From positions 62,001-126,000 of the forward strand of contig JAEZKA010000105.1 of NCBI GenBank assembly GCA_023436225.1: a stretch of 64,000 nt of DNA. The letters run 5' to 3'. The position numbers were made by a program, and so were the translations under genes. The notes under the pieces are model-generated. The model had not been told where the DNA came from. It did no database searches and saw only the letters and a list, made by a program, of their open reading frames with translations. Positions 24,579-34,864 of this stretch are shown piece after piece (position 1 is the stretch's first letter; every line of letters starts with the position of its first letter). This DNA comes from Bacillota bacterium (GTDB taxonomy: Bacteria > Bacillota > Clostridia > Lachnospirales > Lachnospiraceae).

Positions 24579-26669
24579 CTATACTAAAGAATTGACATCA
24601 AGAATTAATGCTACTTCGCCATTACCAAGGATGGTCGCACCACTGATAATCTTATGGCTCCTGATATACTTACCGATTGACTTGATAACAATTTCCTGTT
24701 GACCGATTAATTCATCGACTACCATTCCGGCAAGTCTCTCACCCTTCTTAACAATAACCACCAGTAATTCCTCTGGTTCTGTATCCCTTTTCTTACAATT
24801 CAGGATATTTCCTAATCGAATAATCGGAACCACATTGCCTCTTAAATTGATTACTTCCTTACCCTGAACTGTCTTGATCTCTGCTACAGGAATATCCTCT
24901 ACTGTCTGAATACTGCCAAGGGGAAGTGCATATTTCTCATCACCGATAATAACCATAAGTGATTGAATAATGGCAAGGGTCAACGGTAAGCGGATGATGA
25001 AATTAGAACCTTCACCAAGCTTCGTTTTCGCTTCAATCTCACCACCAAGTGCTTCAATCTTCGTCTTAACAACATCAAGACCTACACCACGGCCGGAAAC
25101 GTCTGTAACCTGCTCCGCTGTCGAGAAGCTTGGTTGGAACAGAATATCAATGATATCCTTTTCGGTCATTCTCTGTGCCTGTTCCTCAGAGATAGTACCT
25201 CTTTCCAGTGCTTTTTTCTTAATCTTCTCTGTATTGATACCACCACCATCATCCCTAACCTCAATCACTACGTTGTTACCATCCTGATATGCATCCAGGT
25301 AAATGGAACCCGTGGGATTTTTTCCGTTCTGTTGCCTCTGGGCATTGCTCTCCAGACCATGGTCAGCTGCATTACGAAGAAGATGCATCAAAGGATCACC
25401 TATCTCATCAATAACCGTACGGTCAAGCTCCGTCTCTTCACCGGTCATATATAATTCCATTTCCTTATCAAGCTTCTTGGATAGATCTCTGATCATTCTT
25501 GGGAAACGGTTAACAACACTCTCAATCGGAACCATTCTTGTCTTCATAACAGATTCATGAAGATTTGTAGTTACTCTCTCTAAGTATTCAATCTGCTCAT
25601 GGAAGCCATTATCCGCCATTATCTCTTTATCACTACTGATTGAAATCAAGCCATTCTTAGCGATAATAAGCTCACTTACCAAATTCATCAGAACATCCAG
25701 CTTATCAATATCAACACGAACAGAACGATTTGCAACCGGCTTAGCTGCCTGCTTTGATGCAGGAGCATTACCCGACTTAAGGGAGCTTGAATCAACCTCC
25801 GTCTTCTTAGGCTGCGCAGCAGACACTTCATCCTGCTTAAGAATTGTCGTAAAGCTAGCCACCTCATCTTCGGATAGCTTTATATATCCTGCTGCAACTT
25901 CCTTTACCTCAGATATGTTGGTAGCGACTTTTATGAGCTTTTCAGGACTTTCCTTAGTTATAATAAACACGGAATAATCCAATTCATATTTCTCATCCTC
26001 TAGATCCTGAGCACTCGGATTCAACTTAATGATCTCACCGAACTCCTCCAAGGTACGATTTACCATATATGCTCTGACGCCCTTAAGCATACAGTATTCT
26101 TGAATATAGACGGTTAATCCTATGACATTTAGACCAAGCATTCCCGCTTTAACGATAGCCTTTTTCTCATGCTCTTCCAGCTTTACGTTCATGAATTTCA
26201 TCTTATCATCAGTAATATTTGACACTGCCGGTGTCTTTTCTTCCTTTGTCGAAGACTCACTCTTTGCAGCTGGTATCTGTCCTAATCCCTCATTAAGAAA
26301 ATTATTCAGGGCAGTGATAATCTCTTCATTATCCTCTTCCCCCTCATTGGCTTCCGACTGAATATTACTCAAGTATGTTTCCAATGCATCCAGACCCTTA
26401 AATAAAATATCTACTAATGAGGAGGTAGCTTTCATCTTACCGGTTCTGATTTCTGAAAATACATTCTCCATATCATGGGTCAATCTTTGCATTCTCTTAT
26501 AACCCATGGTACCTGCCATACCCTTCAGGGAATGGGCAGCACGGAATATCTCATTAATTGTTTCCTCATTTTCTGGTTCTCGTTCCAGAATTAATAAATG
26601 TTGATTCAAATTCTGTAAATGCTCTTTTGTTTCTTCAATAAATATCTCTAGGTATTGACTTACATCCAT
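24579..26669 (-). CDS. cheA: Chemotaxis histidine kinase CheA
   Basis: A 696-residue kinase. The HPt domain has the phospho-accepting H46 in IFRAAHSLKGMAGTMG. The P2 CheY/CheB docking region lies at about residues 155-275. Dimerisation P3 begins near RSVRVDIDKLDVLMNLVSELI. The ATPase P4 contains HLLRNAADHG, RDDGGGI and GRGVGLDVVK. The CheW-like P5 occupies the C-terminal 150 residues (NLRGNVVPIIRL). All catalytic boxes are intact. It lies between cheB and cheW. Confidence 0.98.
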   Translation of the reverse strand: MDVSQYLEIFIEETKEHLQNLNQHLLILEREPENEETINEIFRAAHSLKGMAGTMGYKRMQRLTHDMENVFSEIRTGKMKATSSLVDILFKGLDALETYLSNIQSEANEGEEDNEEIITALNNFLNEGLGQIPAAKSESSTKEEKTPAVSNITDDKMKFMNVKLEEHEKKAIVKAGMLGLNVIGLTVYIQEYCMLKGVRAYMVNRTLEEFGEIIKLNPSAQDLEDEKYELDYSVFIITKESPEKLIKVATNISEVKEVAAGYIKLSEDEVASFTTILKQDEVSAAQPKKTEVDSSSLKSGNAPASKQAAKPVANRSVRVDIDKLDVLMNLVSELIIAKNGLISISSDKEIMADNGFHEQIEYLERVTTNLHESVMKTRMVPIESVVNRFPRMIRDLSKKLDKEMELYMTGEETELDRTVIDEIGDPLMHLLRNAADHGLESNAQRQQNGKNPTGSIYLDAYQDGNNVVIEVRDDGGGINTEKIKKKALERGTISEEQAQRMTEKDIIDILFQPSFSTAEQVTDVSGRGVGLDVVKTKIEALGGEIEAKTKLGEGSNFIIRLPLTLAIIQSLMVIIGDEKYALPLGSIQTVEDIPVAEIKTVQGKEVINLRGNVVPIIRLGNILNCKKRDTEPEELLVVIVKKGERLAGMVVDELIGQQEIVIKSIGKYIRSHKIISGATILGNGEVALILDVNSLV

Positions 26670-27791
26670 TTAGTACACCCCCACGTTCTTTATGATGGCA
26701 TCAGATACATCACTCAATGCAACCACCTCATCTACAAGTCCTGCATCCTTTATAACCTTTGGCATTCCATACACAATACTGGTTTCTTCGTTCTGTGCAA
26801 TCACATAAATATTTTGTTTTTTACTAAGCATCGAGATGCCCGCAGTACCATCCCCACCCATACCTGTAAGAACTACACAGGTGATCTGATCAAAATTGGT
26901 ATCTGCTAGAGATTCATACATAATGTCGGCACAAGGTAATAACCCATGCCTTGCCGGTTCCTGTGAAACTACGATACGATATGCCTGATCATCCAGTCTT
27001 TTTAAGCGCATTTGGCAACCGCCCTTTGCGATATATACCGTACCTTTTGCCAGTATTTCACCATCCTCCGCTTCTTTTACCTTCAACGGACTTAACTCAT
27101 TCAACCTGTCTGCCAATGATTTTGTAAATCCGCTCGGCATATGTTGTACTATCAACATGCTTGCATCAAGATTAGCCGGCAGGTAAGGTAAAACACTATG
27201 AAGAGCCTTTGGTCCTCCGGTTGAACAGGCAAGAGCAACAAGCTTCTTCGCACCCTGAGGTAATGAAACGGATGGCTTCTTGTGAATTGCTTCCTTAACT
27301 GCTGAAAGCTCCTCCAGGACCCGAGTTATTGTTTTATCCTCCTTCACAGAGGTTGTTCCAACAACTTTTTCTTCAGCCTTCGTTGCTGTAATAAGACAGT
27401 CTAACAATCGGTCCGAGAAATGGTTACTCTTCACCTCCATGAAGCTTTCCGGTTTGGTTACAAAATCAAAAGCACCCAGCTCCAATGCCTTGATGGTTTC
27501 TTTGGCTTCCTTTTTGGCAATGGTACTGACTATGATTACTGTTGCCTTAATCCCTTTTTCCTTTAAAGCCTCCAGTAATTCAATACCGTTCATCTTAGGC
27601 ATATTAATATCAAGTAGAACAGCATCAAATTTCTTTCCTTTTCTTTGCAAAAGCTCTAAGCCTTCCAAACCATTTACTGCGACTTCTGATACCTTAAATC
27701 TCTTATCTGAATTTATTATATCAGACAGCACCCTTCTCATAAGTGCAGAGTCATCTATTATCAAAATATTTTTCGTCATTATCTGATACAT
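26670..27791 (-). CDS. cheB: Chemotaxis methylesterase/deamidase CheB
   Basis: A 373-residue receptor demethylase. The receiver domain has D13-D14 and phospho-acceptor D61 (LLDINMPKMNG). The C-terminal esterase has the triad Ser in ACSTGGPKAL, His in QHMPSGFT and Asp in LTGMGGDGTAG. The ribosome site GGAGG is 1 nt from the first ATG and 13 nt from an ATG four codons in, so the true start may be 27779. The matching methyltransferase cheR is not in the window. Confidence 0.96.
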   Translation of the reverse strand: MYQIMTKNILIIDDSALMRRVLSDIINSDKRFKVSEVAVNGLEGLELLQRKGKKFDAVLLDINMPKMNGIELLEALKEKGIKATVIIVSTIAKKEAKETIKALELGAFDFVTKPESFMEVKSNHFSDRLLDCLITATKAEEKVVGTTSVKEDKTITRVLEELSAVKEAIHKKPSVSLPQGAKKLVALACSTGGPKALHSVLPYLPANLDASMLIVQHMPSGFTKSLADRLNELSPLKVKEAEDGEILAKGTVYIAKGGCQMRLKRLDDQAYRIVVSQEPARHGLLPCADIMYESLADTNFDQITCVVLTGMGGDGTAGISMLSKKQNIYVIAQNEETSIVYGMPKVIKDAGLVDEVVALSDVSDAIIKNVGVY

Positions 27792-27848
27792 TCCTCCATT
27801 GTGGTCAATATCTCAACTCCACCTCGTAGCTATGTGCCTTGTCTGTTT

Positions 27849-28616
27849 TCAATTCTGCCCTATATCATTTTTTCTACGTTTTCGTTCCTGTTCAAATATA
27901 TACTTTATTAAAGCTTCTCGATCTTTTTGCATTATATCGGTAAATTCCACTCTGTATTCATACATTCCAGCTCTGACTGGAATTCGAGCCTTGGATATAA
28001 TATTCGCGGTTAATACAAGCTTTTTCAATTCTTTTCCTACTATAAAATCTAGCTTAATTCTTATCTTGTCACCTGAATTATGGAGTACCTCAGAACTAAA
28101 TCTTGCTCCTCCCCCACTTAGATCAGTAATTGAAGCAAAAATCCACTCTCTGTCAAACTCAGCAAGTTTTTTCCTTGCTTCTGTAATCGCTTCCTGAGTT
28201 TCAAAATTCTCTGAACTCATCTTCTTCTCTAATAACTCTTCTTCTAGTGAAATCGAACGATAATTGATATCATGGATACATTCTAAACGGTAATATTGCC
28301 TTCTTTGGTATTTTTCCAGGTTAGTAGTGATTCGAACAACTGTAATAATTGTTTTATTATCCTTATGGTTGTTGATTACCATGCAGTTGCATCGATAAAG
28401 TCCTTTCTCCGTATAAAAACACAGATTGTAATTCTCACCTACCGTAAGAGGGATAATTCTCCCAAAGACAATCGGTGCCGCTATGTTAATTACACTTCCA
28501 TCCACAAAATCTACTAATTGGCTCACAAACTCTGTAGCTGTATGAACTGGCCTACCGTTGCGGTTAAGTGGCTTGATATCTATTTTATCACCAATCGATA
28601 ATACCTCATGAAGCAT
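27849..28616 (-). CDS. PilZ-domain flagellar brake protein (YcgR/YpfA-like)
   Basis: A 255-residue protein. An N-terminal YcgR-type beta domain (residues 5-95, including EVLSIGDKIDIKPLNRNG) precedes a PilZ domain. The latter opens with the c-di-GMP-binding arginines in QRRQYYRLECI and continues to DLSGGGARFSSE, the D/NxSxxG motif. Both c-di-GMP motifs are intact, so it should sense c-di-GMP and slow the motor, as YcgR and YpfA do. The position between flhG and cheB fits this role. Confidence 0.9.
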   Translation of the reverse strand: MLHEVLSIGDKIDIKPLNRNGRPVHTATEFVSQLVDFVDGSVINIAAPIVFGRIIPLTVGENYNLCFYTEKGLYRCNCMVINNHKDNKTIITVVRITTNLEKYQRRQYYRLECIHDINYRSISLEEELLEKKMSSENFETQEAITEARKKLAEFDREWIFASITDLSGGGARFSSEVLHNSGDKIRIKLDFIVGKELKKLVLTANIISKARIPVRAGMYEYRVEFTDIMQKDREALIKYIFEQERKRRKNDIGQN

Positions 28617-28701
28617 GCTTCCACCCTCCCAAGTTTAATAATACATACAAATCCTTCATACAGCCAAAGTACTATTAATTCTGCGACAGCATAAATTTAT
28701 G

Positions 28702-28736
28702 ACGATAGAAAGCTTGCGAAGCCTGCTTTCTATCGT
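28702..28736. repeat. Extragenic hairpin between flhG and the PilZ gene
   Basis: ACGATAGAAAGC (28702-28713) and GCTTTCTATCGT (28725-28736) pair perfectly over 12 bp. Read on the minus strand the 11-nt loop is AGGCTTCGCAA, which shares the GCTTCGC core and the loop length of the hairpins at 10713 and 16049. The 155-bp gap has no other feature. Confidence 0.75.
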
Positions 28737-28771
28737 TTGGCTATTGAAAAATCTTAGATTTTATTCTATCC

Positions 28772-29653
28772 CTATTTTTTAATACGGGAACGAATTAAAT
28801 TGGTAAACAACTCTGCAATTCCTTTTCTACTATGTAATTTCGATCCCTCATTTTCACAGAGAATTTCTGCAAAGGAAGAAACTGTGCTGGAAAAATGTGA
28901 ATTTGGATATAACATTAGCGCAGGCTTCTGTTTCATTACCGCTCTGGATACCGAACTGTCCTGTGGGATTGCACCCAGATATTCCAGTTTAAGATCAAGA
29001 AATTTACTGACAACCAAACTCAGTTTATCATACAATTCTCTCCCTTCCGCATCATTGTCAATGCGGTTTGCAATCATCTTAATTACCGTATCCTGCAAGG
29101 AAATATCTGCTTTTCGATTTAATGTCTTCAATAAAGCATAAGCATCTGTAATGGAGGTTGGCTCTGGTGTAGCCACCAGCAATACCTCTGAACTGGCTGC
29201 TACAAATTCTAATACAGAATCTGCAATTCCTGCTCCTGTATCTATAATAATTATATCGGCACGTTCATCTAATTCTACTAATTTTTGTATTAAGTATACA
29301 ATCTGATCCTTCGATAGATTAGTCAATTCCTGTATACCTGATCCTCCTGAGATAAAACCGATGTTTTCAGGACCATTCGTAATAATATCCGTTAAGGATT
29401 TACCACGAAATATGAGATCCGCCAGATTATATTGTGGTCTTATTCCTAACATGACCTCAACATTTGCTAAACCAAAGTCCGCATCCAATACAATTACACG
29501 ATTACCCAATCTGCTTAAGGCAATCGCTAAATTAACCGATATACTTGATTTCCCAACTCCGCCTTTTCCACTGGTAATCGTAATAACTCTGGCCACATTT
29601 CTGGGGGCAGCTTGTTCTTTCACCATTTTTCTTAATTTTTCTGCCTGATCCAT
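28772..29653 (-). CDS. flhG: Flagellar number/placement ATPase FlhG (YlxH/MinD family)
   Basis: A 293-residue ParA/MinD-type ATPase. It has the deviant Walker A TSGKGGVGKSSISVNLA near residue 28, switch I/II regions VLDADFGLANVEVMLG and IIIDTGAGI, and the N-terminal basic stretch that activates FlhF (DQAEKLRKMV, with a glutamine as in the DQA motif). It stimulates FlhF GTPase and influences flagellar number and C-ring assembly. It is separated from flhF by one base. Confidence 0.95.
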   Translation of the reverse strand: MDQAEKLRKMVKEQAAPRNVARVITITSGKGGVGKSSISVNLAIALSRLGNRVIVLDADFGLANVEVMLGIRPQYNLADLIFRGKSLTDIITNGPENIGFISGGSGIQELTNLSKDQIVYLIQKLVELDERADIIIIDTGAGIADSVLEFVAASSEVLLVATPEPTSITDAYALLKTLNRKADISLQDTVIKMIANRIDNDAEGRELYDKLSLVVSKFLDLKLEYLGAIPQDSSVSRAVMKQKPALMLYPNSHFSSTVSSFAEILCENEGSKLHSRKGIAELFTNLIRSRIKK

Positions 29654-29654
29654 T

Positions 29655-30869
29655 TTATTGCCCCCTTAATAGTTGCTTAGCGATACTTTGAGCATCTACT
29701 CTGGCGATGTCATCTGGTACATTCTGTCCAAAGGTAGCATAAGATAAAGGTGCCTCTGTCAGCATCCGAATATTGAACAGGTTACCAATTGTACCGGTTT
29801 CGTCCAGCTTGGTAAAGATGAGATTATAATTCATAATTTCTGAATATGCTTCCGTTATCTTAACTAAATCTCGATATTTCGTCGTCGCACTTAGAACCAA
29901 ATATACTTCTCGTTCCTCTTCCGGAATGGTGTTAATGAGCTTTTCAATGTCATCTCTCTGATCCTTGCTGCGATGGGATCTTCCTGCTGTATCTACAAAA
30001 ACAACATCAAAATCGGCATATTCTTCTTTTGCTGCAAGCATCTCATCCTCCGAATAGATAACCTTTAGAGGTATCCCTAGAATATTAGCATAAGTTCTAA
30101 GTTGTTCCACAGCTGCAATACGATAGGTATCGGCTGTCAAAAAAGCCACCTTTGCTTTCTGGTTCATCTTAAACATAGAGGCAATTTTTGCTATTGTCGT
30201 TGTTTTTCCCACACCGGTCGGTCCAATAAAGAACACAAATTTAGGATTCTTTCCGACAAGTTCAATGGTCTTGGGCTGACCCAGCTTTAGTATTATTTTT
30301 TGATAAATGCTTGCCAGGATATTATCCATGGATGCATCTTTCTTTAAATTACCTTCGATCTCTGAAATTATTTGGTTTGCATATTTTTCATCCACCTCAT
30401 TATTAACCAGCTGGTTATAAATCAGCTGAATACAAGCGAGGCTTTTATTCGTTTCCGTTTCTTTTGCTTCTTGCTTATCGATACCCAGCTTTTCTTTCTC
30501 ATTTATCTGCTTCTCTAATAGACTCTGCAGATTATTAAGCTTTGCTTCTATAGCGGAAGGTGCTGTATCATAGTTGTTGTCCGACTTTCTCTTTTGGTTG
30601 TCAGAAGGCTCCTCATCATAAATTACATCAGCAAACATCGTTTTACGAGGAGGAGTAACCGGCATCGACGATTTCCCTTTATCACTTCTGTATGTAATAT
30701 TTTCATCTACAGCAGCCGTAATCTCAACGATAGATTTACGAAACATTTTGTAAATCCCCTTCGGCGATATGGTCTTAATATTCATAACAATAGCATCCTT
30801 ACCAAGCTCTTCCTTGGCAAGCATGATTGCTTCCGTTTCCGTATTCGCTTGAAATTTTTTAATAACCAC
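29655..30869 (-). CDS. flhF: Flagellar biosynthesis GTPase FlhF
   Basis: A 404-residue SRP-type GTPase. A basic, low-complexity N-terminal region (1-120) leads to the N domain and then the G domain, with G1 GPTGVGKTTTIAKIA, G3 VDTAGRSHRS and G4 TKLDETGTIG. It places the first flagellar components at the membrane and forms a heterotetramer with FlhG. The ATG overlaps the TAA of flhA by one base (TAATG), indicating coupled translation. Confidence 0.96.
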   Translation of the reverse strand: MVIKKFQANTETEAIMLAKEELGKDAIVMNIKTISPKGIYKMFRKSIVEITAAVDENITYRSDKGKSSMPVTPPRKTMFADVIYDEEPSDNQKRKSDNNYDTAPSAIEAKLNNLQSLLEKQINEKEKLGIDKQEAKETETNKSLACIQLIYNQLVNNEVDEKYANQIISEIEGNLKKDASMDNILASIYQKIILKLGQPKTIELVGKNPKFVFFIGPTGVGKTTTIAKIASMFKMNQKAKVAFLTADTYRIAAVEQLRTYANILGIPLKVIYSEDEMLAAKEEYADFDVVFVDTAGRSHRSKDQRDDIEKLINTIPEEEREVYLVLSATTKYRDLVKITEAYSEIMNYNLIFTKLDETGTIGNLFNIRMLTEAPLSYATFGQNVPDDIARVDAQSIAKQLLRGQ

Positions 30870-32902
30870 TATACTGTCACCATCCCAACTGACTGTAATT
30901 CAACATTCGAATCAATTTCATTATATGATACAACTATTAAATCCTTAAAATAATCCTGTGTCAAGCGTTTAAAATACATTCTAACAATCGGTGAGGTAAT
31001 TATGACAGGATTTTTGCCCAAATCCTCTAATTTATGTACCTCGGTCTGAACTGATTCCATAATTTCATGGGTAACGCTAGGATCTAGAGCCAGATAAGCT
31101 CCCTGTTCCGATTGCTTAACAGCACCCATAATCTCCTGCTCCACCTTAGGATCCAGAGTAACTACGCTGGTCATCTCTCCCGAAGGAAAATATTTCTTAG
31201 AGATTGCTCTCTTTAAGCTCTGTCTTACATACTCTGTCAACACATCCGTGTCATGGGTTGTAGTAGCATAATCGGCTAAGGTTTCAAATATCGTCACCAG
31301 ATCACGGATTGAAATCCCTTCTCGTAAAAGGTTCTGTAATACTTTTTGAATTTCACCGATATTAAGAAGCTTTGGTACCAGTTCCGTAATAAGGGTTTGA
31401 TTCGCTTCCTGAATATTGTTAACCAGGTTCTGTACATCCTGCCTGGTAAGCAACTCATGAATATGACTGCGAATCACCTCCGTCAGGTGGGTTGCCATAA
31501 TGGAGGGCGGATCCACTACGGTATATCCAAGTGTCTCTGCTCTTTCTCTCTGATGCTCGGTAATCCAAAGTGCAGGCAGATGGAAGGAGGGTTCAAAGGT
31601 GGGAATGCCAGTGATTTCTTCTTCAACATACCCTGGATTCATCGCCATGTAATGATCAAATAATATCTCACCCTCACTTACCTGAATCCCCTTTATTTTA
31701 ATAATATATTGATTAGGATTAAGCTGAATATTATCTCGTAATCGGATCATAGGTACCACACATCCAAGCTCAAGAGCGACCTGCCTACGGATTAGTACAA
31801 CACGATCTAGCAAATCTCCTCCTTGATTGGTATCTGCTAAGGGAATGATACCGTAACCGAACTCAAGCTCAATCGGATCAACCTGGAGTAAAGAGACCAC
31901 ATTCTCCGGCTTTCTGATTTCGCTGGCCGCCGCTTCCTCTGAGGATACCTCTTGTTCAATCGCTGCAACCTCAACTCTGGAGGCGATCATCCTACCAGAT
32001 ATAATGAAAATAAGACCATAAATGGTGAAGACCAAAGTATCTAGAGGGGTCAGAATACCAAAGCCTATCATACTGCCACCAACAAGATATAAGGCCTTTG
32101 GGATGGAGAAAAGCTGCTTCATCAGCAAATCGCCAAAATCTGCTTCCTTCGATACCTTGGTTACCAAAATACCGGTAGCTAGTGAGATCATCAGGGATGG
32201 GATCTGGCTTACCAAGCCGTCACCAATTGTTAAAATAGCAAAATGTTCGAAGGCATCCATTGCAGGCATCCCCATATAGAGCACACCCATTACAGTACCA
32301 CCGACCATATTAATCACTGTAATTACTAATCCGGCTACCGCATCTCCCTTAACATACTTCGTAGCACCATCCATGGACCCAAAGAAAGCTGATTCATCCT
32401 GGATTTTCTCACGACGAGCTCTTGCTTCTGCGTCTGTGATTGCTCCAGTATTTAAATCAGCATCGATTGCCATCTGCTTACCCGGCATCGCATCCAGGGT
32501 AAACCTTGCTGTTACCTCTGCAACACGTTCCGAGCCCTTATTAATAACCATAAACTGAACTAAAATCAATATAATAAAGACAATAATTCCGATAACTAAA
32601 TTACCGCCACCGACAAACTGTCCGAAGGTTGTTACAACATTACCCGGATCGCCGGTCATTAGAATCAGCTTCGTACTGGATACATTCAGGGAGATACGAA
32701 AAATCGTCGTAAATAACAGAATGGTCGGAAATGCTGACATATTAAGAACTTCCTTTGTAAACATCGCGTTAAAAAGGATAACCATAGCGATAGAAATATT
32801 CAATGCCAGAAGCAAGTCCAGCATAAAGGAATTCATAGGAATTATCAAAAATACGATTGCAGAGAGCAGGAACAAACCAACAATCAGGTCATTTCTTTTC
32901 AT
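30869..32902 (-). CDS. flhA: Flagellar type III export gate protein FlhA
   Basis: A 677-residue export gate. About eight transmembrane helices occupy residues 5-310. The highly conserved cytoplasmic FHIPEP loop reads ARFTLDAMPGKQMAIDADLN near residue 140, and the large cytosolic domain runs from about 330 to the end. It forms the nonameric ring that receives export substrates and couples proton flow to secretion. It is 34 bp downstream of flhB. Confidence 0.97.
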   Translation of the reverse strand: MKRNDLIVGLFLLSAIVFLIIPMNSFMLDLLLALNISIAMVILFNAMFTKEVLNMSAFPTILLFTTIFRISLNVSSTKLILMTGDPGNVVTTFGQFVGGGNLVIGIIVFIILILVQFMVINKGSERVAEVTARFTLDAMPGKQMAIDADLNTGAITDAEARARREKIQDESAFFGSMDGATKYVKGDAVAGLVITVINMVGGTVMGVLYMGMPAMDAFEHFAILTIGDGLVSQIPSLMISLATGILVTKVSKEADFGDLLMKQLFSIPKALYLVGGSMIGFGILTPLDTLVFTIYGLIFIISGRMIASRVEVAAIEQEVSSEEAAASEIRKPENVVSLLQVDPIELEFGYGIIPLADTNQGGDLLDRVVLIRRQVALELGCVVPMIRLRDNIQLNPNQYIIKIKGIQVSEGEILFDHYMAMNPGYVEEEITGIPTFEPSFHLPALWITEHQRERAETLGYTVVDPPSIMATHLTEVIRSHIHELLTRQDVQNLVNNIQEANQTLITELVPKLLNIGEIQKVLQNLLREGISIRDLVTIFETLADYATTTHDTDVLTEYVRQSLKRAISKKYFPSGEMTSVVTLDPKVEQEIMGAVKQSEQGAYLALDPSVTHEIMESVQTEVHKLEDLGKNPVIITSPIVRMYFKRLTQDYFKDLIVVSYNEIDSNVELQSVGMVTV

Positions 32903-32936
32903 CTAAACCTCCAAAAGGGATCCACCTAACGATTTA

Positions 32937-34067
32937 TTAATCCATTTTATTTTTAAGCCCATATACATAGGCAAGAACTTCCGCTGTCATCTGATAAAGC
33001 TCAGGAGGGATTTCCGCTCCAAGCTCCACATTATAATAAAGCATTCTGGCTAAAGGTTTGTTTTCTACTATTTCTATCTTGTTTTCTTTTGCTACTTCTT
33101 TGATCTTCTGAGCTAGATAATCCGCTCCTTTTGCAATGAGTATGGGAGCTTCACTGGTCGTCTTATCATATTTAATTGCAGCAGCAAGATGAGTAGGGTT
33201 TGTAATAACTACATCTGCGGTCGGTAAAGATTGCATCATTCTTCTTTGCGATACCTCACGCATCTTAGCGCGGATTTTACCTTTAATCACCGGATCACCC
33301 TCGGTATTTTTAAACTCATCCTTTACCTCTTGTTTTGACATTCTCATGTCTTTCTTAAATTTCAGCTTCTGATAAACTAAATCAGCAAAACCGATTACCA
33401 GAAAGATAAGACTAATTCGTAATCCCAAATCAATTACCAAATCTCCGACTAGGAGTATTGCCTGTTCCAGCTTCATATCATAAAGAATAAACAGTAGCTG
33501 CCATTCATCCTTTAGTGTATTATAAGCAAGTAAAGAGATAACAACGATTTTGACCAGTTCAATGATAAGTTCGATAATTTTATCCTTAGACAACAGCTTC
33601 TTGAAACCGCTGACTGGATTCATATTGGAAAACTTTGGCTTCAAGGTTTTTCCAGATATCTTCCATTTCACCTGAAACAATACAACAACGAAGGAAACTA
33701 CTACTGTTGTAACAAAAATCGGCAGACATATGACAAGTATTGACAATATTGTATCGATCAACAAATCACTTGCTATTGCAATACTAAACTCCTCGCTAGC
33801 CAATTTATTAATGTTTGCAAATATTTTATAAAAATTCTTTAAAAAACTATCACCGATGTATGGGATAAAGACTTTGATTATTATAAAAAATGTAGCCAAG
33901 CCGGTAGAGGTTATCAGTTCCTTGCTTTTCGCTACTTGACCTTCTTTTCTGGCATCACTCAGTTTCTTACTGGTGGCATCCTCTGTCTTGTCTTCACCTT
34001 CCGCAAAAAACTGCAAATGGTAAGGAAGTCGATAGGAAGAAACCCTGATATGCTCTTCTGTAATCAT
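32937..34067 (-). CDS. flhB: Flagellar type III export specificity switch FlhB
   Basis: A 376-residue protein. A short cytoplasmic segment EDKTEDATSKKLSDARKEGQV is followed by four transmembrane helices and the autocleaving cytoplasmic domain with the NPTH motif (VITNPTHLAAAIKYD, near residue 284). Cleavage between Asn and Pro allows the switch from rod/hook to filament export with FliK. All key residues are present. Confidence 0.97.
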   Translation of the reverse strand: MITEEHIRVSSYRLPYHLQFFAEGEDKTEDATSKKLSDARKEGQVAKSKELITSTGLATFFIIIKVFIPYIGDSFLKNFYKIFANINKLASEEFSIAIASDLLIDTILSILVICLPIFVTTVVVSFVVVLFQVKWKISGKTLKPKFSNMNPVSGFKKLLSKDKIIELIIELVKIVVISLLAYNTLKDEWQLLFILYDMKLEQAILLVGDLVIDLGLRISLIFLVIGFADLVYQKLKFKKDMRMSKQEVKDEFKNTEGDPVIKGKIRAKMREVSQRRMMQSLPTADVVITNPTHLAAAIKYDKTTSEAPILIAKGADYLAQKIKEVAKENKIEIVENKPLARMLYYNVELGAEIPPELYQMTAEVLAYVYGLKNKMD

Positions 34068-34096
34068 TCTAACCCTTCCTTTTCTGCATCACACTA

Positions 34097-34864
34097 TTAA
34101 CGAAGCATCTGTATGGAATTAAAGAGCATCTCTTTCATCTTATTAAAGATAAAATCAGCAACAGAAGGTATCAACTCCATAATCATTGCTAAAACAACTA
34201 AACCAACGAAAATTTTAAGCTGTATTCCAATCACAAACATATTCATCTGAGGTGCAATCTTCGACAGAATTGCTAACATGGTATTCACAACTAATATTGC
34301 AGCAAAAATCGGAAGAACGATACGAAAGCCTATGACAAAATAGTCCGTGATGAATTGTACCATCAACTTATATAGATTTGGATTGAAATTCGTTTTACCG
34401 ATCTCAATAATTTGAAAAGAATCAATAATGGCCCTTAAAAAATAATGATGTAAGTTCGTTATCATCATCATTATTAATACTAGATAGCCGTAGATATTCG
34501 CTGTAATTGTAGTTTGGATACTGGTTACCGGATCAAGCTCATTTACCATGGAAAAACCAATCTCCATATCGATAATCTGTCCTGCAAATGCAATAATCTG
34601 ATAGACAATATTTGCAAAAAAGCCCATAATAGCTCCGGCCAAAACTTCTTTTATCACAAGAATTGCAAAACCAATCACACCGGTATATTCAGGTGTATTA
34701 TACGGAACTGAATAAAACAAAATCAATGCAAGAAAAATAGATAAGCCGATTTTCACACGAATCGGTACATTTCGCAACGAGAAGAAAGGTGCCGTAAAAA
34801 TAAATCCGGTAATCCTAACAAGTATTAATAATAAAAATTCAAAGTTTATAATTGAAAAGGTCAT
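34097..34864 (-). CDS. fliR: Flagellar export apparatus protein FliR
   Basis: A 255-residue integral membrane protein of the export gate with about six hydrophobic segments. The family stretches RITGFIFTAPFFSLRNVPIRVKIG, as RITGFIFTAPFF then PIRVKIG, and GQIIDMEIGFSMVNELDP are present. It assembles with FliP and FliQ into the pore. Its start overlaps the fliQ stop by 4 bp. Confidence 0.96.
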   Translation of the reverse strand: MTFSIINFEFLLLILVRITGFIFTAPFFSLRNVPIRVKIGLSIFLALILFYSVPYNTPEYTGVIGFAILVIKEVLAGAIMGFFANIVYQIIAFAGQIIDMEIGFSMVNELDPVTSIQTTITANIYGYLVLIMMMITNLHHYFLRAIIDSFQIIEIGKTNFNPNLYKLMVQFITDYFVIGFRIVLPIFAAILVVNTMLAILSKIAPQMNMFVIGIQLKIFVGLVVLAMIMELIPSVADFIFNKMKEMLFNSIQMLR

